This document shows, one piece after another, positions 6,782 to 8,150 of a DNA stretch of 8,150 bases (its first letter is position 1; each line of letters starts with the position of its first letter). Source of the stretch: Rikenella microfusus (GTDB lineage: Bacteria > Bacteroidota > Bacteroidia > Bacteroidales > SZUA-534); contig DYQV01000104.1 of NCBI GenBank assembly GCA_020719105.1, forward strand, positions 1 to 8,150, read 5' to 3'. The position numbers and the translations under genes are program-made. The notes beneath the pieces are model-generated. The model ran no database searches and was not told where the DNA came from. It worked only from the letters and a program-made list of their open reading frames with translations.

Positions 6782-6865
6782 AAGTCTGAAAGACTTGAAT
6801 ATGGATAACCTCCGGTGTAAACCGGGGGAAAACAAGACAACATAATTAGAACACCAAAGTGGGTT
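6782..6865 (+). repeat. Structured repeat unit B (84 bases, inverted relative to A)
   Basis: Read on the plus strand: a 6-3-6 hairpin AAGTCT / GAA / AGACTT (6782-6796; C6781 and G6797 can add a seventh pair); a 12-base linker ending GGATAA; an 8-4-8 hairpin CCTCCGGT / GTAA / ACCGGGGG (6809-6828, one G-T wobble); a 22-base linker starting AAAA; and a 15-base end, ACACC / AAAGT / GGGTT, in which the terminal palindrome has decayed but the GGGTT half is kept. Block lengths (15, 12, 20, 22, 15) equal those of unit A. A and B stand head to head around the 12-base spacer 6770-6781. Confidence 0.8.
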
Positions 6866-7002
6866 CAATATAATATTTAAACAGTTTCTAAGAATGCATT
6901 CATTTTTTTATTAAACATTTTGGCTAAAATGATATAAAATGCAGCATTTGATTTCCAATAGTTTGATTAATCTTGCGAATAATTATAGTAAATTGTTAAA
7001 TA

Positions 7003-8058
7003 ATGGTGGCTATTCGAAGCAGTAAGTCATTGCAACTATTCTTTTTTCTCTTGGTTTACGGTTTAAGCCATGCATTGGTTGATGCCTCATGTGCTTTTTT
7101 TGTAATGGGAGTTATTGATGTGCAAAATGATTTATGGTTACATATAATTATTTACAACGTTCTTGCATTTGGATTTCAATTGCCCTTTGGCTTATGGTTG
7201 GATAGCTATTCTCACCCTAAGATTGCTGCTATTTTAGGATTGCTTTTTATTGTAGGGGCTTTTGTTTTTTTAAGTACTCCGATACTTGCCGTACTGTTCG
7301 CTGGTGTTGGAAATGCACTTTTTCATGTAGGAGGAGGGCAAATAGCATTAAATATCGATAGCCAAAAGGCTATTTATTCGGGAATTTTTGTGGCTCCCGG
7401 TGGAATTGGCTTGGCATTGGGTATTTATCTAGCAGTTTATCAAGTGGTTTTTAATCTCTTGCTTTTTCCAATTTTATTGATACTTATGATAGGGGTGTTA
7501 TTAATTACAAAAGTGCCGACATTTTCAATTACAAAAGTCTCAAAACATGCAATCAACTATGTTTTACTAATTATCCTATTTTTAGTTTTATCCATTTCCA
7601 TAAGATCACTTATAGGAATGACTCTTGTTTTTCCATGGAAATCAAATCTTTATCTGCTGATACTATTGACCTTGTCAATAGCTTTAGGAAAAGTGATGGG
7701 AGGTATTCTGGCAGATAGGTTTGGTTGGCTCAAAACAGGATTATCGGGACTTTTGCTTGCTGCTCCATTATTGGCATTTGGAGCGTCCTATCCAGTTTTG
7801 GGTATATTTGGAATCTTTGTTTTTAACTTCACAATGCCTATAACTTTAGTCGCCATTTCAAATGCCTTACCCGGGCGTGCCGGTTTTTCCTTTGGAATTA
7901 CAACCATGGCTTTGTTGTTAGGCACTATTCCCACTTATACTCATTCCATTGGCTGGATAACAAATAATTGGGTTGTATTTACATTTATTCTGCTTGCAGC
8001 AGTTTTTTTATACATCGGTTTGCAGGCTTTATTGAATAATAAAAAGGCAACTGTATAA
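7003..8058 (+). CDS. MFS-like 12-helix membrane transporter, substrate unknown
   Basis: A 351-residue inner-membrane protein with about 12 predicted helices (roughly 11-35, 44-66, 73-91, 93-115, 124-146, 147-170, 185-210, 215-236, 245-261, 264-285, 295-315 and 322-344). Loops are very short, so it is smaller than the usual 400 or more residues of the major facilitator superfamily. Motif-A remnants stand at the helix 2-3 junction (GLWLDSYS, 63-70) and again in the second half (GGILADRFG, 233-241), the typical two-fold MFS layout. Helix 1 contains H23 and D27, and helix 4 contains GNALFHVGGG (103-112), which recalls the fosmidomycin-resistance branch. These could mark a polar substrate or proton path. 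The start is the first ATG and leaves little room for another. It points the same way as the two preceding genes, but 381 bases away across the hairpin repeats. The substrate cannot be told from the sequence. Confidence 0.85.
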   Translation: MVAIRSSKSLQLFFFLLVYGLSHALVDASCAFFVMGVIDVQNDLWLHIIIYNVLAFGFQLPFGLWLDSYSHPKIAAILGLLFIVGAFVFLSTPILAVLFAGVGNALFHVGGGQIALNIDSQKAIYSGIFVAPGGIGLALGIYLAVYQVVFNLLLFPILLILMIGVLLITKVPTFSITKVSKHAINYVLLIILFLVLSISIRSLIGMTLVFPWKSNLYLLILLTLSIALGKVMGGILADRFGWLKTGLSGLLLAAPLLAFGASYPVLGIFGIFVFNFTMPITLVAISNALPGRAGFSFGITTMALLLGTIPTYTHSIGWITNNWVVFTFILLAAVFLYIGLQALLNNKKATV

Positions 8059-8150
8059 ATGGTTTATTGCAATTCTTAAACAGGTGCAAATTCTTGGGTG
8101 TACGACATTTTTCCCTTTTGCCGAAATGCATTCCTGCTTTAACCCGGATT
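8059..8150. other. Window end, no supported gene
   Basis: No stem with a T-run follows the transporter stop, and no start codon with a convincing frame is seen on the plus strand. From about 8080 the sequence is richer in G and C than the preceding gene. One minus-strand frame stays open from the window edge back into the transporter gene, but it is short and its translation looks like nothing I know. It may be the edge of a repeat or of a gene outside the window. Confidence 0.4.

Larger units (their letters stand above)
6622..7002. other. Intergenic region dominated by paired hairpin repeats
   Basis: 381 bases without a gene. The centre (6686-6865) is taken up by two structured repeat units listed separately. 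The flanks, 6622-6685 and 6866-7002, are AT-rich. In the right flank I find no full Bacteroidota promoter for the transporter gene: TAATCTTG (6968-6975) is one mismatch from the -7 consensus, but the nearest TTTG (6947-6950) is 17 rather than 19-21 bases away. The transporter may therefore depend on read-through from 5270 or on an unrecognised promoter. Confidence 0.7.

Noticed and set aside
6686..6865. CRISPR array or tRNA-like gene in the hairpin region
   Set aside because: There are only two units, in opposite orientation and with differing sequence, so no direct repeat-spacer pattern exists. No cloverleaf with a T-loop or anticodon arm can be drawn.
6947..6975. Promoter for the transporter gene
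   Set aside because: TTTG and TAATCTTG are 17 bases apart instead of 19-21, and the -7 box has a mismatch, so the evidence is too weak.

Overview
The window looks like a low-GC chromosome segment from a member of the Bacteroidota. Three things support this. One gene product ends in a type IX secretion (T9SS) sorting domain. The promoter-like sites fit the Bacteroidota form (TTTG, about 20 bases, TAnnTTTG) rather than the E. coli form. Genes start in A-rich leaders without clear Shine-Dalgarno sequences. Order or genus cannot be fixed from the sequence.

Left part, 1-5065, all genes on the minus strand. From right to left: a 909-residue 4-alpha-glucanotransferase of the plant-DPE2 type (two starch-binding domains and a split GH77 domain) with its own near-consensus promoter; two hairpins behind its stop, the second a classic intrinsic terminator; a secreted MORN-repeat protein; and the tRNA thiolase MnmA, which carries a CxxC+C cysteine set. 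Beyond mnmA is a short C-rich minisatellite whose minus strand (the mnmA 3' side) has six G-tracts.

Middle, 5066-5449: a 384-base divergent intergenic region with a promoter for malQ leftwards and a very good promoter rightwards. The rightward transcript would have a leader of about 180 nt. It ends in a possible 23-codon leader ORF whose TGA overlaps the ATG of the next gene (ATGA).

Right part, 5450-8058, all genes on the plus strand and visibly AT-richer: a T9SS-exported protein of unknown function, a tightly linked four-helix membrane protein with acidic residues inside its helices, and a 12-helix MFS-like transporter. I infer that these three may form one accessory envelope system. Its substrate is unknown.

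The gap between the last two genes holds the most unusual signal: two 84-base units in head-to-head orientation around a 12-base spacer. Each unit is hairpin (6-3-6), 12-base linker, hairpin (8-4-8), 22-base linker, 15-base terminal palindrome or its decayed form. The two copies differ mostly at paired stem positions, and those differences compensate, so the folding is kept while the sequence changes. The last 90 bases contain no gene I can support.
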